From: Streptomyces sp. NBC_00414
GTDB taxonomy: Bacteria; Actinomycetota; Actinomycetes; Streptomycetales; Streptomycetaceae
NCBI RefSeq assembly: GCF_036038375.1
Contig: NZ_CP107935.1
Span: forward strand, 8,556,001-8,620,000
Reading direction: 5' to 3'
DNA length: 64,000 bases
The notes below the pieces were generated by a model. That model made no database searches. It was not told the origin of the DNA and worked only from the letters and a program-made list of their open reading frames with translations. The translations under genes were made by a program, and so were the position numbers. Positions 34,776 through 42,909 of this stretch are shown here, piece after piece (positions within the stretch are counted from its first letter, which is position 1; each line of letters starts with the position of its first letter).

Positions 34776-34827
34776 TTGCCGACATGACAAGCGGAACATA
34801 CGCTTCTCGAAGTTAGGCAACCCTTAG
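34776..34827 (+). promoter_or_regulatory. Promoter plus iron-box-like (DmdR/IdeR) site
   Basis: TTGCCG at 34776-34781, 17 bases, then TACGCT at 34799-34804 make a good housekeeping promoter. Immediately downstream, GAAGTTAGGCAACCCTTAG at 34809-34827 matches most of the TTAGGTTAGGCTAACCTAA iron box (about 13 of 17 aligned positions). It should repress the uptake operon when iron is plentiful. Confidence 0.6.
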
Positions 34828-34947
34828 TTCCTGCTCGCCGTGCACGGTGCTGTCCGTGTGCGGGAGCGTCCGCTGCCCGGCCGGCGAAAGCCGGACGGAG
34901 GGTGCCGCAGCCCCTGCCCATGCCCCTGCGACCGTCCGGATTCCCTG

Positions 34948-35811
34948 ATGTTCACAAGTCCCTTCCGGTACGCCGGTCGTCCCGTGGCCGACCCCGCCGT
35001 GCCGGTGGCCGCCCTCAACGGGCACGACCTGGTACTGCGGTACGGCGGCACACCGGTCGTCCACGGTGTCTCGCTGTCCCTGGCACCCGGGTGCGCGACC
35101 GCCCTGGTGGGGCCGAACGGCAGCGGGAAGTCCACGCTGCTGCGGGCGCTGTCCCGACTGCACCGGGTGGACGGCGGCCGGGTGACGCTCGGCGCCGCCG
35201 ACGGACCGTCCGAGCGGGACGCGGCCCTGCTCAGTGCCCGTCAGTTCGCCCGCGAGGTCACGCTGTTCAGCCAGTCGAGGCCCGCACCCCAGGGGCTGAC
35301 GGTCGCGGAGGTCGTGGCGTTCGGACGCCACCCGTACCGGCGCGGCTTCGCCGGACAGACCGCCGAGGACCGGACCGCCATCGACCACGCCATGGGCGTC
35401 ACCGGCGTACGGGACATGGCCGGCCGGCCGGTCGGGGAACTCTCCGGCGGTGAGATGCAGCGTGTCTGGCTCGCGGCCTGCCTGGCCCAGGACACCGGCG
35501 TCGTACTGCTGGACGAACCGACCAACCACCTGGACCTGCGCTACCAGATCGAGACTCTCGACCTGATACGCGATCTGGTCGAGGAACACGGCATCGCGGT
35601 CGGGGTCGTACTGCACGACCTCGACCAGGCGTCCCGCGTCGCGGACACGCTGGTCCTGATGCGCTCCGGCCGCGTGCACGCGGCCGGCAGACCCGCCGAC
35701 GTCCTCACCGCGCAGAACATCGGCGAGGTCTACGACATCCGTGTCGAGGTCGGCGTCGACCCCCGCACGGGCCGCCTCCGCATCGACCCACTCGGGCGAC
35801 ACCCTGCCTGA
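34948..35811 (+). CDS. Siderophore ABC transporter ATPase (FecE/FepC-like)
   Basis: A 287-residue ATP-binding protein. Walker A is GPNGSGKST, the Q-loop TLFSQSRPAPQGLTV, the signature ELSGGEMQR, Walker B VVLLDEPTNHLD and the H-loop VVLHDLDQAS; a VAFGRHPYRRGF segment is typical of siderophore ATPases. It powers import of an iron-siderophore with the lipoprotein and double permease downstream. I chose ATG 34948 because the promoter and iron box lie upstream and the domain starts normally. The order ATPase-lipoprotein-permease is less usual. The 3' end runs into a degenerate repeat. Confidence 0.87.
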   Translation: MFTSPFRYAGRPVADPAVPVAALNGHDLVLRYGGTPVVHGVSLSLAPGCATALVGPNGSGKSTLLRALSRLHRVDGGRVTLGAADGPSERDAALLSARQFAREVTLFSQSRPAPQGLTVAEVVAFGRHPYRRGFAGQTAEDRTAIDHAMGVTGVRDMAGRPVGELSGGEMQRVWLAACLAQDTGVVLLDEPTNHLDLRYQIETLDLIRDLVEEHGIAVGVVLHDLDQASRVADTLVLMRSGRVHAAGRPADVLTAQNIGEVYDIRVEVGVDPRTGRLRIDPLGRHPA

Positions 35812-35960
35812 ACCATCGGGCGACATCCCGCTGCCTCAACGGCCGAAACAGTCGGGTGACACCCCGTCTGGACGGTCGGGCGGCACCCCGCTCGGGCAGC
35901 CGGGCGGCACCGACTGAGGCGGCACCCCGCTGTACGGCGACACCAGTTGAGGCGGCACGT
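35793..35960 (+). repeat. Degenerate CGGGCGACACCCCG repeats between uptake genes
   Basis: Five or six imperfect units around TCGGGCGACACCC are spaced about 24-33 bases apart, beginning inside the 3' end of the ATPase gene and continuing through the gap. Each unit can fold GGG against CCC. The 274-base gap holds no gene; the repeats may adjust relative expression of the ATPase and lipoprotein. Confidence 0.6.
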
Positions 35961-36085
35961 CCGCCGCCGCACCGCATTGCACCGCACCTCATCTCACCTC
36001 ACCGCAGTGCACCCCATCGCATCGCGTCGCAGTGAATCCCAGCCGCGACGCGTCCCACCGCAAGAAACAAGAAAGAGGACCGTTC

Positions 36086-37153
36086 ATGAACCGTGCCCGT
36101 CTCCTGGCGGCGTCAGCCTCGACAGGGCTCATCGTCCTGGCCGCAACGGCCTGCGGTACGACCGACGTCGACGACAAGGCCGAGGCCGCCGGCACCGCGA
36201 GCGCGTCGCCCGCGTCGAAGAGCTGTGCCCAGGACACCACGACCACCTCGACGGAGCCGGTCTCCTTCAAGGACGGCGTGGGCCGGACGGTCAAGCTCGA
36301 CAAGCCGGCCGAACGGATCGCCGTACTGGAATGGCAGCAGGTCGAGGACGCGCTGACCCTGTGCGTCACTCCCACCGCGGTCTCCGACGCGAAGGGATAC
36401 AGCACCTGGGTCAGCGCGGAGAAGCTGCCCAGCGGGGTGACCGACATCGGCACCCGTGAGGAGCCCGACCTCGACACCCTCTACGCGGCGAAGCCCGACC
36501 TCATCGTCGTGGAGGCGTTCGACGCCGACGACGAGACCATCGCGAAGCTGGAGAAGCGAGGCGTCCCCGTGATGGCCACGCGGGGAGCGAACCCCAAGGA
36601 CCCGATCGGGAACATGCGCGAGGTGTTCAGCATGATCGGCGAGGCCACGGGCCGCACCGAGCGTGCCGACCAGGTGCTCAAGGAGTTCGACAGCCACCTC
36701 GCGGCGGCGAAGAAGCAGGTCGAGGACTCCGATCTGCCGACGAAGGACTTCCTGTTCTTCGACGGATGGCTGGAGGGAGGCAACCTCACGGTCCGCCCCT
36801 ACAGCGACGGCGCCCTGTTCACCGAGATAGGCAAGGAGCTCGGCATGAACCCCGCCTGGACGGCCGACGTCAACAAGGCCCACGGGGACGGGGGCGTCGA
36901 CAAGTCCTACGGCCTGGCGCAGACCGACGTCGAGGGACTCACCTCGGTGGGCGACGCCAACCTCTTCTACGCCAACGACGAGGGGGCCGGGGGATACGTC
37001 GCCGCGCTGGAGAAGAACCCGCTGTGGAAGTCCATGCCGGCCGTGAAGGAAGGCCGCTCGCACGCGTTCCCTGCGCGGGTGTGGGGCGCCGGCGGTCCGC
37101 GTTCCTGCGCACAGGCGATCGACGCCTACGTCGACGTACTCGACAAGAAGTGA
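36086..37153 (+). CDS. Iron-siderophore substrate-binding lipoprotein
   Basis: A 355-residue FhuD/FepB-type binding lipoprotein. The signal peptide ends LAATAC, lipid-modified at C23. Then come a Thr/Ser linker, VKLDKPAERIAVLEWQQVEDAL (first lobe), LYAAKPDLIVVEAFDADD, and FLFFDGWLEGGNLTVRPY (second lobe). Its dissimilarity to the BtuF upstream and the iron box point to a ferric siderophore as ligand; which one is unknown. AAGAGGAC precedes the ATG. Its stop overlaps the GTG of the permease (GTGA). Confidence 0.87.
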   Translation: MNRARLLAASASTGLIVLAATACGTTDVDDKAEAAGTASASPASKSCAQDTTTTSTEPVSFKDGVGRTVKLDKPAERIAVLEWQQVEDALTLCVTPTAVSDAKGYSTWVSAEKLPSGVTDIGTREEPDLDTLYAAKPDLIVVEAFDADDETIAKLEKRGVPVMATRGANPKDPIGNMREVFSMIGEATGRTERADQVLKEFDSHLAAAKKQVEDSDLPTKDFLFFDGWLEGGNLTVRPYSDGALFTEIGKELGMNPAWTADVNKAHGDGGVDKSYGLAQTDVEGLTSVGDANLFYANDEGAGGYVAALEKNPLWKSMPAVKEGRSHAFPARVWGAGGPRSCAQAIDAYVDVLDKK

Positions 37154-37230
37154 GCACGACGCGAAAAGAGGTGCGTACGACGCAGAGAGAGGTGCGTACG
37201 ACGCACAAAGAAGTGCGTACGACGCGGGCT
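37150..37230 (+). repeat. 24-bp tandem repeat over the permease 5' end
   Basis: Three near-identical 24-base units of the form GTGCGTACGACGCANARAGA lie at about 37173-37238. Each holds a purine-rich AGAGAGGTG or AAGAAGTG stretch that resembles a ribosome site followed by an in-frame GTG. In protein they give KEVRTTQREVRTTHKEVRTT. Confidence 0.75.
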
Positions 37231-39315
37231 TCGGCACCCCGGACGGAGGCGTCGCCGCGCGTCGAGCACGGCGGCGGTCCCACCGGGGCGGCCGTCCTGA
37301 CGCTCCTTCTCGCCGTGACCGCCCTGGTCGGCATGTGGCACCTGACGCAGGGGACGTCGGGCATCGGCGTCGGCGACCTCGTGCGGCACTTCACCGGGGA
37401 ACGCGAGAACACCGGCGGGGCAGCGGTCGACGAGATCCTCATCGGCTCGCGCCTGCCCCGCCTGCTCGCGGGCGTGGCGGTGGGCTTCGCCCTCGGCTGC
37501 GCCGGCGCGCTGCTGCAGTCCGTCACGCACAACGCGCTCGCCTCCCCCGACACCCTCGCGGTCACGGCAGGGGCCTACTTCACGCTCTCGCTCGTCGCGG
37601 CCTTCGGCCTGGCCGTCCCGTTCTGGGCGTCGGGCGCGGTCGCCTTCGCCGGCGGCCTGGTCGCGGCGGCACTCGTGCTGCTCCTCGCGGGCCGGGCCGC
37701 GGGCACCTCGGGCACCCGTCTCATCCTCGCCGGATCGGCTACGGCGATGGCCCTGGACGCGGCGAGCGGCATGTTCCTCATCCTGTTCAAGCAGAACACG
37801 ACCGGTCTCTTCGCCTGGGGGAGCGGTTCGCTCGCCCAACTGAACATCGACGCCTCGGTACGCGCCTTCCCCCTCGTCGTGATGATGCTGGGCGTCGCCC
37901 TGGCCCTGTCCCGGCGGCTGGACGTGATGAGCCTCGGTGACGACGCCGCGGCCACCCTCGGCGTGCCCATCCGGTCCACCCGCGTGGCCGCCGTGCTCTG
38001 CGCGGTGCTCCTGACCAGCACGGCGGTGACCCTCGCGGGCCCCATCGCCTTCGTCGGCCTCGGCGCCCCCGTCCTGGCCCGCCTGATCGCGGGGCGGGTC
38101 CGGGCGCTGCGCCGGCACCTCCTGCTGGTGCCCGCGGCCGGGCTGCTCGGCGCGCTGCTCATCCTGCTCGCGGACGCTTCGCTGCGCGCCGTGCAGGGCG
38201 CGGACGGAGCCGCCGCCATTCCCACCGGCGTACCAACCGCACTGCTCGGCGCCGTCGTGATCGTGGTCCTTGCGCTCCGCCTCCGCGACACGGGCGGACT
38301 CCGGCAGCCACCGCACGCGCGGGTCGCGGCACGCTCGCGCCGCGCGTTCCTCCTCGTCGTACTCGGCTCGGTGATCCTTCTGGCCGGGGCGGCCCTCGTG
38401 GCGGTCCTGGCGGGAAGCCTCTGGCTGCGTACGGGAGACATCGCGCTCTGGGCCCAAGGCGCCGCCCCGGCCCTGATCGGGCAGGCGCTCGACGACCGGG
38501 TCCCGCGCGTGGTCGCCGCGGTCCTCGCGGGCGCGGCGCTCGGACTGGCCGGCTGCGTCGTGCAGAGCGCGGTACGCAACCCGCTGGCGGAGCCGGGCGT
38601 ACTCGGCATCACGGCGGGCGCCGGGCTCGGAGCCGCGGCCGTCGTCACCTCGGGTCTGTCCGGCGGGCGGCCCCTGCTGATCGTGACCGCGGTCGCGACG
38701 GGGCTCGCCACGTTCGCGGTGATCGCCCTGCTGTCCTGGCGCGGCGGCTTCCTGCCCGACCGGTTCGTCCTGGTCGGCATCGGCTGCGGATACGGGCTCA
38801 GCTCCGTCACCACCTTCCTCCTGCTGCGGGCCGACCCGTACAACACGCCCCGGATCTTCACCTGGCTCTCCGGCACGACCTACGGGCGCACACTGCCCGA
38901 CGTCGTACCGGTCGCGGTGGCCCTGGCGCTCGCGCTCCCCGTGCTGCTCGCCATGCGGCGCCAACTCGACCTGCTCGCCGTCGACGAGGACACCCCGCGC
39001 ATCGTCGGCGTCAGGCCGGTACGCGCACGCGTGGCCGCACTGACGATCGCCGCCGTGCTCGCGGCGCTCAGCGTGATCGCCGTCGGCGTCGTCGGTTTCG
39101 TGGGGCTCGTCGCGCCACACCTCGCCCGGTCCCTGGTGGGCGCCCGGCACGGTCGCGCGATACCGGTCGCGATGCTGCTCGGCGCACTGCTGGTCTGTGT
39201 GGCCGACGCCCTCGGCCGCACGGTCGTCGCACCCGCCCAGGTGCCGGCGGGCCTCATGGTCGCCCTGGTCGGCGCCCCGTACTTCGTCTGGGTGCTCCGG
39301 CAGTCCCGAGCATGA
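37150..39315 (+). CDS. Fused double FecCD permease (FhuB-like)
   Basis: A 721-residue permease made of two FecCD domains in tandem (about 40-365 and 385-718), as in FhuB, so one chain forms the whole channel. Each half has its own landmarks: SRLPRLLAGVAVGFALGCAG and THNALASPDTLAVTAG in the first, DRVPRVVAAVLAGAALG and VRNPLAEPGVLGITAG in the second. Each also has a GPIAFVGLGAPVLAR or VGFVGLVAPHLAR coupling loop. The first 25 residues are a soluble repeat (KEVRTTQREVRTTHKEVRTT). GTG 37150 overlaps the lipoprotein stop; later GTGs in the repeats are also possible starts. Confidence 0.88.
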   Translation: MSTTRKEVRTTQREVRTTHKEVRTTRASAPRTEASPRVEHGGGPTGAAVLTLLLAVTALVGMWHLTQGTSGIGVGDLVRHFTGERENTGGAAVDEILIGSRLPRLLAGVAVGFALGCAGALLQSVTHNALASPDTLAVTAGAYFTLSLVAAFGLAVPFWASGAVAFAGGLVAAALVLLLAGRAAGTSGTRLILAGSATAMALDAASGMFLILFKQNTTGLFAWGSGSLAQLNIDASVRAFPLVVMMLGVALALSRRLDVMSLGDDAAATLGVPIRSTRVAAVLCAVLLTSTAVTLAGPIAFVGLGAPVLARLIAGRVRALRRHLLLVPAAGLLGALLILLADASLRAVQGADGAAAIPTGVPTALLGAVVIVVLALRLRDTGGLRQPPHARVAARSRRAFLLVVLGSVILLAGAALVAVLAGSLWLRTGDIALWAQGAAPALIGQALDDRVPRVVAAVLAGAALGLAGCVVQSAVRNPLAEPGVLGITAGAGLGAAAVVTSGLSGGRPLLIVTAVATGLATFAVIALLSWRGGFLPDRFVLVGIGCGYGLSSVTTFLLLRADPYNTPRIFTWLSGTTYGRTLPDVVPVAVALALALPVLLAMRRQLDLLAVDEDTPRIVGVRPVRARVAALTIAAVLAALSVIAVGVVGFVGLVAPHLARSLVGARHGRAIPVAMLLGALLVCVADALGRTVVAPAQVPAGLMVALVGAPYFVWVLRQSRA

Positions 39316-39403
39316 CGCCGAATGCAGCCTCAGCCCCGGCAACAGCGACAAAAAGCAGGAACCGCAGCAGGAACAGCAGGACCAGATGGAACGGCAGGAG
39401 CAG

Positions 39404-40555
39404 ATGGAACAGCAGGGAACGTCCGTGAAGAGTGTCGTCGTCCCGTTCGAGTCCGGCTCGTCGCCGACCGCCCTGAAGCAGCTCGGACCCCACAACGTGC
39501 CGGAGCGCTGGCATACGGTCGACCGCTCAGCGCACGCCCCCCACATCGTGGCCGTTCCGGGGGACGACGGTGGCGCCGAGGACGAGGACGCGGAATGGGT
39601 CGCGGCCGCGCTCGTGACGGCCCGTCCGCACACGGCCTACCTGAAGATCGTCGACGCCGTCGGCGACGTGCCGGCAGCCGTCCGGGCCGTCGTCGCCCGC
39701 GCACGCAGCCGCGGGCTCGCCCAGGTCAAGTGGGAAGGATGGACGGCGACTCCGGAGAACGCCGCTGCCGCCGGATTCGTACCGTTGAGTCCTCCGCTCG
39801 CGCAGTCGGAGGGTGCGGCGGGGCCCGATGCCGGTTACGTTCGCTGGCTGCACGACGGCACGGTGACGGAGCCCCCGTACTACGGGCAGACCACCCACTT
39901 CACCTGCGGCGCCGTCACCGCACTGGTCGCGCAGGCGCACGCGGGGACGCTGTCACCGGAGGCGCTCGACCGCGAGGCGGAACTGACACTCTGGCGCGAC
40001 GCGACCAACTTCCCCGCGTGCGAGCCCGTCGGCCTGGGCGTCGCCGTGCGCCGGGCGTGGCCGTCGTCCCCCGTGACGGTCCATCTGGACACGGACCGGC
40101 CCGTCCTGCTCGACCACTACCCCGACAACGACCAGGACTGGCGTGCCCTGCTCCAGCGCACGTCACGTACGGAGGCCGGACGGATCGGCGTACCGGTCGC
40201 CCCGGGCCACCTCTCCCTGACCGCGATCCGGGGCGCGATCGGTCGAGGCGAGCACGTACTGCTCCTCGTCTCGCTCGCCGGGATGCAGGGTTTCGACGTG
40301 CCGCACTGGGTGCTCTGCCACGGCGCCGTACCCGGTGCTGTCGTCATCGACGACCCGTGGGCCAACGGGGCCGCGGGGGACACCTGGGTCGACGCCCACC
40401 TGCTGCCCGTCCCCGACCGGTCCCTCGACACCATGTCCATCATGTCGACGGACTCGACGGACTCGACGGACTCGACGGATCCGGCGGACTCGGCGGATCC
40501 GGCAGGCACCGCGGACTGCTTCCGCGGTGCCGTGACCATCGGCCGCCCGGCCTGA
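39404..40555 (+). CDS. Peptidase C39-like protein at end of siderophore operon
   Basis: A 383-residue protein with an N-terminal region of unknown fold (about 20-145) and a C39-like papain-fold domain. FTCGAV carries the nucleophile C168; a His follows in DVPHWVLCHG and an Asp in VVIDDPW, so the triad is complete. No signal peptide or ABC domain is present, unlike bacteriocin-processing C39 proteins. It is co-directional with the uptake genes, 90 bases downstream, and may process a siderophore-peptide or be unrelated. Start is uncertain: ATG 39386, ATG 39404 (AGGAG at good spacing, chosen) or GTG 39425. The tail has STDSTDSTDSTD repeats. Confidence 0.72.
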   Translation: MEQQGTSVKSVVVPFESGSSPTALKQLGPHNVPERWHTVDRSAHAPHIVAVPGDDGGAEDEDAEWVAAALVTARPHTAYLKIVDAVGDVPAAVRAVVARARSRGLAQVKWEGWTATPENAAAAGFVPLSPPLAQSEGAAGPDAGYVRWLHDGTVTEPPYYGQTTHFTCGAVTALVAQAHAGTLSPEALDREAELTLWRDATNFPACEPVGLGVAVRRAWPSSPVTVHLDTDRPVLLDHYPDNDQDWRALLQRTSRTEAGRIGVPVAPGHLSLTAIRGAIGRGEHVLLLVSLAGMQGFDVPHWVLCHGAVPGAVVIDDPWANGAAGDTWVDAHLLPVPDRSLDTMSIMSTDSTDSTDSTDPADSADPAGTADCFRGAVTIGRPA

Positions 40556-40573
40556 CAGGTGTGCCGGGTTCCG

Positions 40574-42265
40574 TCAGAGCCGGGACAGCTCGTCCACCAG
40601 GTCGTCCAGGCCCAGCGAACCCTGCGACAGCGCCGCCATGTGCCACGCCTTCGCGTCGAACGCGTCGCCGTGGCGCTTGCGCGCGTTCTCCCGGCCCAGC
40701 AGCCAGGCGCGCTCGCCGAGCTTGTAGCCGATGGCCTGACCGGGGATGGAGAGGTAGCGGGTCAGCTCGCTCTCCACGAAGTCCGCCGGGCGGCTGCTGT
40801 GCGAGCCGAAGAACTCCTGGGCCAGCTCCGGAGTCCATCGCTCGCCCGGGTGGAACGGCGACTCCGCCGGAATCTCCAGCTCCAGGTGCATGCCGATGTC
40901 GACGATGACACGGGCCGCGCGCATCATCTGCGCGTCCAGGTAACCGAGCCGCTCCTCGGCGTCCTTGAGGTAGCCGAGTTCGTCCATGAGCCGTTCCGCG
41001 TACAGGGCCCAGCCCTCGCAGTTGGCGCTGACCCCGCCGATGGTCGCCTGGTAGCGGGAGAGGTTCTCGGCGACGTGGGCCCACTGGGCGAGCTGGAGGT
41101 GATGGCCGGGGACGCCCTCGTGGTACCAGGTCGACACCAGGTCGTACACCGGGAAGCGGGTCTGTCCCATCGTCGGCAGCCAGGTACGGCCGGGACGTGA
41201 GAAGTCCTCCGTCGGTGCCGTGTAGTACGGGGCGGCAGCGCTGCCGGGCGGGGCGATGCGGGACTCCACCTTCCGGACCCGCTCGGCGAGTTCGAAGTGG
41301 GTGCCGTCCAGTTCCTCGATCGCCCGGTCCATCAGGCTCTGCAGCCACTCGCGGACCTCGTCGACCCCTTCGATGTGCCTGCCGTGCTCGTCGAGATGGG
41401 AGAGCGCCACCCACGGGGTCGCCGCCCCCGGCAGGACCTTCTCGGCCTCCTTCCTCATCTCGGCGAGCAGCCGGTGGTACTCGGCCCAGCCGTACGCGTA
41501 CGCCTCGTCCAGGTCGAGATCCGTACCGTTGAAGTAGCGTGACCAGCGCGCGTACCGGTCGCGGCCCACCGTGTTCGGCGCGCCCTCGATTGCGGGCGAG
41601 TACACGTCACGCATCCAGTCGCGCAGCGCGACCACGGCGGCGGTCGCCGTCCGCGCGGCCTCGTCGAGCTCCGCGCGCAGGGACTCCGGTCCGGCCGACG
41701 CGAAGTCCTCGAACCAGCCGCGGCCCGAACCGTCCGTGTCCGACCACTCGGTGAGCTGTCCGACAAAGGTCGCGGTGGGGCGCGGGCCCGCGTGCAGCTT
41801 GCGCTCCAGGCCGAGGGTGAGGCATTCGCGATAGCCGTCGAGGGCCGTCGGCACCGCGCGCAGCCGCTCGGCGATCGCGGCCCAGTCCTCGTCCGTGTCC
41901 GTGGGCGTCACGGTGAACACCTCGCGCACCGCGTGCACGGCCGTGTGCATGTTGCCGACGGCCCGCAGGCTCTCCTCGGTGTCGTGCACGCCGAGTTCGG
42001 CGGTGAGGCGCTCGCGCAGCAGGCGTGCGCACCGGCGCTCGATGTCACTGTCCGCGCCCGGCTGCCGCTCCGCCTCGTCGAGCCGGGCCAGCGTCGCCCT
42101 CGCCAGTCGCGCGAGCGCCTCCTGTCCGGCGGGCGAGGTGTCGGGCAGCCTGCTGGAACTCTCCTTCACACCGAGATACGTACCGGTGACCGGGTCGAGG
42201 GCGATGAGCTCGTCGACGTAGGTGTCGGCGATCTCTCGGGGCAGCGGGTTCTTCGTCTGTGACAT
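40574..42265 (-). CDS. DUF885 zinc-metallopeptidase-like protein
   Basis: A 563-residue DUF885 protein, a cytoplasmic gluzincin-like family. The zinc motif is STWYHEGVPGHHLQ (HExxxGHH), with a later acid in NCEGWALYAERLMDELG. The helical scaffold is complete, including EIADTYVDELIALDP at the start and SQGSLGLDDLVDELSRL at the end. Peptidase activity is assumed from the fold; no substrate is known. ATG 42265 (MSQTKNPL) is chosen as the family start. It ends 18 bases from the convergent C39 gene. Confidence 0.87.
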   Translation of the reverse strand: MSQTKNPLPREIADTYVDELIALDPVTGTYLGVKESSSRLPDTSPAGQEALARLARATLARLDEAERQPGADSDIERRCARLLRERLTAELGVHDTEESLRAVGNMHTAVHAVREVFTVTPTDTDEDWAAIAERLRAVPTALDGYRECLTLGLERKLHAGPRPTATFVGQLTEWSDTDGSGRGWFEDFASAGPESLRAELDEAARTATAAVVALRDWMRDVYSPAIEGAPNTVGRDRYARWSRYFNGTDLDLDEAYAYGWAEYHRLLAEMRKEAEKVLPGAATPWVALSHLDEHGRHIEGVDEVREWLQSLMDRAIEELDGTHFELAERVRKVESRIAPPGSAAAPYYTAPTEDFSRPGRTWLPTMGQTRFPVYDLVSTWYHEGVPGHHLQLAQWAHVAENLSRYQATIGGVSANCEGWALYAERLMDELGYLKDAEERLGYLDAQMMRAARVIVDIGMHLELEIPAESPFHPGERWTPELAQEFFGSHSSRPADFVESELTRYLSIPGQAIGYKLGERAWLLGRENARKRHGDAFDAKAWHMAALSQGSLGLDDLVDELSRL

Positions 42266-42327
42266 GCGGCCATCCTCATACGGGGACGGTCGCCGCGTCA
42301 GCCCGGTTTTCCAGGCCCTTTCCCGGG

Positions 42328-42849
42328 TCAGCCCGATTTCGCCGAGGACGCGGAGCCCGCAGCCGTGGTGCCCTGCGGGGCGGGCGGCAGCAGCGGACCG
42401 CAGTCCCACTGCTGGAAGATCAGCCGGGTTTCGACGCGGGCCACCTCACGGTGCGCGGTGAACCCGTCGAGAACCAGCCGCTGCAGATCCGCCATGTCGG
42501 CGACCGCCACATGCACCAGATAGTCGTCGGGCCCGGTGAGATGGAAGACGGTACGGGACTCCGGCAGCGACCTGATCCGCTCCACGAACGGCCCGACCAA
42601 CTCCCGCCGGTGCGGCCTGACCTGCACGGACAGCAGCGCCTCCAGGCCCCGCCCCAGCTTGGCCGGGTCGAGCCGCAGCTGATGGCCGAGGATCACGCCC
42701 GAGCGGCGCAGCCGGGTGACCCGGTCCAGGCAGGTGGACGGCGCCACACCGATCTGCGCGGCGAGATCCCGGTACGTGGTCCGGGCGTCGTTCTGCAGGA
42801 GGCGCAGAAGATGAAGGTCCACCGGGTCCAGTACGACGGATTCGGCCAT
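42328..42849 (-). CDS. Lrp/AsnC-family regulator beside a PLP sulfur enzyme
   Basis: A 173-residue Lrp-type regulator: helix-turn-helix in LHLLRLLQNDARTTYRDLA and APSTCLDRVTRLRRSG, then an AsnC effector domain ending near VETRLIFQQW, and an extra Pro/Ala/Ser tail. It is divergent from the trans-sulfuration-family gene, so it probably senses methionine, cysteine or a keto acid and controls that gene. TACGTT (42856-42861, minus strand) is 6 bases before the ATG, suggesting leaderless translation. Confidence 0.88.
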   Translation of the reverse strand: MAESVVLDPVDLHLLRLLQNDARTTYRDLAAQIGVAPSTCLDRVTRLRRSGVILGHQLRLDPAKLGRGLEALLSVQVRPHRRELVGPFVERIRSLPESRTVFHLTGPDDYLVHVAVADMADLQRLVLDGFTAHREVARVETRLIFQQWDCGPLLPPAPQGTTAAGSASSAKSG

Positions 42850-42909
42850 GTGCCGAACGTAACACGGCGTTCCGGGCCGAGGTCCCGGCTGTTGTTCAGG
42901 CTGCCGTCC

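Noticed and set aside
42259..42909. Upstream extension of the trans-sulfuration frame
   Set aside because: It is antisense to the Lrp gene and Arg/Gln-rich; the enzyme domain starts well after 42910.
42850..42909. SAM or other sulfur riboswitch before the trans-sulfuration gene
   Set aside because: The gap is only about 60 bases and lacks the conserved elements; Lrp control is more plausible.
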